Below are positions 41,328-42,329 of a stretch of DNA of 42,329 nt, piece by piece. The translations under genes and the position numbers were made by a program. A model generated the notes under the pieces. It was given only the letters and a program-made list of their open reading frames with translations. It was not told the origin of the DNA and did not search any database. The first letter of the stretch is position 1; every line of letters starts with the position of its first letter. Origin of the DNA: JAAZLS01 sp964585925 (lineage in GTDB: Bacteria; Bacillota; Dethiobacteria; DTU022); assembly GCA_964585925.1 (NCBI GenBank), contig CAZPFS010000016.1, positions 1-42,329 on the forward strand, in the 5' to 3' direction.

Positions 41328-41864
41328 CTAGTAGTTCTCCGCCAGAATTTCGAAATAAGCCCGGGGGTGATCGCAAACCGGGCAGATCTGGGGCGCTTCC
41401 GTCCCGTGATGAACATGGCCGCAATTGGCGCATTTCCAGGCCTTCCGCTCATCCCGGGCAAAAACCTGGCCATCCTTGAGATTCTGCAGGAGTTTCAAAT
41501 ATCTCTCTTCATGATGTTTTTCTATCTCGCCCACACTCTCAAACAGAAAGGCAATTTTATGGAAACCCTCTTCCCTGGCGGTTTTGGCAAAACCGGCATA
41601 CATATCCGTCCACTCGTAATTCTCCCCATCCGCAGCGTCTTTCAGGTTTTCTTCTGTAGATGAAATACCGTCATACAACAGCTTGAACCAGATTTTAGCA
41701 TGTTCCTTTTCATTCCCCGCCGTCTCTTCGAAGAAAGCGGCAATCTGGTTCAGTCCTTCTTTTCTGGCCTTGGAGGCATAATAGGTGTACTTGTTCCTGG
41801 CCTGTGATTCACCGGCAAAAGCCGCCAACAGGTTTGCTTCCGTTTTTGATCCCTTGAGAGTCAT
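41328..41864 (-). CDS. rbr: Rubrerythrin
   Basis: This 178-aa diiron peroxidase reduces hydrogen peroxide in the cytoplasm of anaerobes. The four-helix domain shows AGESQARNKY, EETAGNEKEHAK, REEGFHKIAFLFESVG and EIEKHHEERY, carrying the iron-ligand glutamates and histidines. The C-terminal 40 residues are a rubredoxin-like centre with CANCGH (145-150) and CPVCDH (161-166). AGGAGG precedes the ATG. It is the first gene of a two-gene operon with Hrb and has a consensus promoter and a long leader. Confidence 0.95.
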   Translation of the reverse strand: MTLKGSKTEANLLAAFAGESQARNKYTYYASKARKEGLNQIAAFFEETAGNEKEHAKIWFKLLYDGISSTEENLKDAADGENYEWTDMYAGFAKTAREEGFHKIAFLFESVGEIEKHHEERYLKLLQNLKDGQVFARDERKAWKCANCGHVHHGTEAPQICPVCDHPRAYFEILAENY

Positions 41865-42059
41865 GTTTTATTCCTCCTGTTTTCACTAATTATAGGTTAT
41901 TGGCGCCAAACCAATTATTCAACTAGGTTATGGATATAGGATGCCTGTTTTGGTTGGTCATAACCCGGTAGTTCTTTTTAAGCTTGACTGAGCAAGAAAA
42001 TGAAATCAGTGAAGGTGTAAGACCCGGTGGTCGCGCCAAATATGTTATGGCCGCCAACC
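41865..42059 (-). promoter_or_regulatory. Long 5' leader of the rubrerythrin operon
   Basis: The predicted transcript starts near 42059, leaving about 195 untranslated bases. TTTTGGTTGG/CATAAC (41948-41964) pairs with GTTATG/CCAACCAAAA (42044-42063), a long-range stem of 10 plus 6 bp. A perfect palindrome TTGGCGCCAA lies at 41900-41909. I recognise no known riboswitch. Confidence 0.45.
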
Positions 42060-42065
42060 AAAAAA

Positions 42066-42095
42066 ATTATAGCAGCAAGATCCCGAAACTGTCAA
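42066..42095 (-). promoter_or_regulatory. Consensus sigma-A promoter of the rubrerythrin operon
   Basis: On the minus strand, perfect TTGACA (42090-42095) and perfect TATAAT (42066-42071) are separated by 18 bases. The start is expected near 42059, about 195 bases before the rubrerythrin ATG. Confidence 0.8.
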
Positions 42096-42160
42096 CCATT
42101 TCCAGATTATTTTCAGATCGATTTTTTGGTTTTTGCCCCTATCCTTCACCTCCCCCGAAA

Positions 42161-42188
42161 TAAAAAAAACGGGGTTTCTTGAACCCCG
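42161..42188 (-). terminator. Rho-independent terminator of the tRNA operon
   Basis: The stem CGGGGTT / AACCCCG has a 5-base loop and is followed on the minus strand by eight T residues. It lies four bases after the encoded CCA of tRNA-Val. Confidence 0.9.
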
Positions 42189-42192
42189 GTGG

Positions 42193-42267
42193 TGGTGGGC
42201 GAAGCAGGATTTGAACCTGCGACCCCCTGCTTGTAAGGCAGGTGCTCTCCCGCTGAGCTATTCGCCC
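42193..42267 (-). tRNA. tRNA-Val(TAC)
   Basis: A full cloverleaf is read on the minus strand. The acceptor GGGCGAA pairs with TTCGCCC, the D-arm reads AGCTCAGCGGGAGAGC, the anticodon loop CTTACAA lies in a CCTGC/GCAGG stem (anticodon TAC), and the T-loop is TTCAAAT. Discriminator A and CCA are encoded (42193-42195). Confidence 0.97.
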
Positions 42268-42275
42268 AAAAAATA

Positions 42276-42329
42276 TGGTGACCCCTAGGGGATTTGAACC
42301 CCTGCTGCCAGCTTGAAAGGCTGGTGTCC
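42276..42329 (-). tRNA. tRNA-Glu(TTC), 5' part beyond the window
   Basis: On the minus strand the 3' two thirds are seen: the anticodon stem CCAGC/GCTGG with loop CTTTCAA (anticodon TTC), the T-arm AGGGG-TTCAAAT-CCCCT, acceptor strand AGGGGTC, A and encoded CCA. The D-arm and 5' acceptor strand lie past base 42329. It is eight bases upstream of tRNA-Val and shares its terminator. Confidence 0.93.

Overview
The window looks like chromosomal DNA of an anaerobic Gram-positive bacterium of the Clostridia (Peptococcaceae-like). This is inferred from gene content: split GcvPA/GcvPB-type proteins, a rubrerythrin next to a flavoprotein-rubredoxin fusion of the Moorella Hrb type, a BMP-type nucleoside ABC transporter, a Nif3/zinc-ribbon pair, strong AGGAGG ribosome sites, many GTG/TTG starts, sigma-A promoters and tRNAs with encoded CCA. 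No taxonomic marker such as rRNA is present. About 40 genes are supported, most on the minus strand. A 100-base run of N (31282-31381) is a scaffold gap inside a repeat array.

Layout. 1-7.3 kb: the end of an unknown gene, a SulP anion transporter, a DUF89 protein with a CTG start, a MarR-MATE efflux operon with a readable promoter/operator, a zinc ribbon, an AbrB/PIN toxin-antitoxin pair and a C45-type acyltransferase. 7.4-12.0 kb: a defence-like minus-strand operon made of a RelE-UvrD helicase fusion, a decayed gene, a 76-aa protein, an HNH nuclease and a phosphorothioate-binding HNH nuclease. It is followed by an IS3 transposase remnant. 12.3-19.3 kb: an ATP-NAD-kinase-like protein, a divergent GcvPA/GcvPB-like pair preceded by an overlapping 50-aa ORF, an ABC exporter and a small membrane protein.

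19.4-31.2 kb: a nucleobase or nucleoside catabolism island. A BMP lipoprotein, ATPase and two permeases are bracketed by two paralogous cytosine-deaminase-like amidohydrolases that both lack a canonical metal-ligand histidine. A two-subunit molybdenum hydroxylase (no FAD subunit) and a nitrilase-family amidase follow on the plus strand. Uptake, deamination, hydroxylation and amide hydrolysis of a heterocycle is the working hypothesis; the substrate is unknown. The nitrilase sits between two arrays of composite repeats (29.97-30.33 kb and 31.2-32.07 kb).

32.1-42.3 kb: a conserved minus-strand housekeeping block (spermidine synthase, Nif3-like protein, coiled-coil zinc ribbon, a membrane-anchored TPR-like protein, TatC, an alpha/beta hydrolase, pyrimidine-nucleoside phosphorylase, phosphofructokinase), then a rubrerythrin-Hrb oxidative/nitrosative stress operon with a consensus promoter and a long leader, a tRNA terminator, tRNA-Val(TAC) and a truncated tRNA-Glu(TTC).
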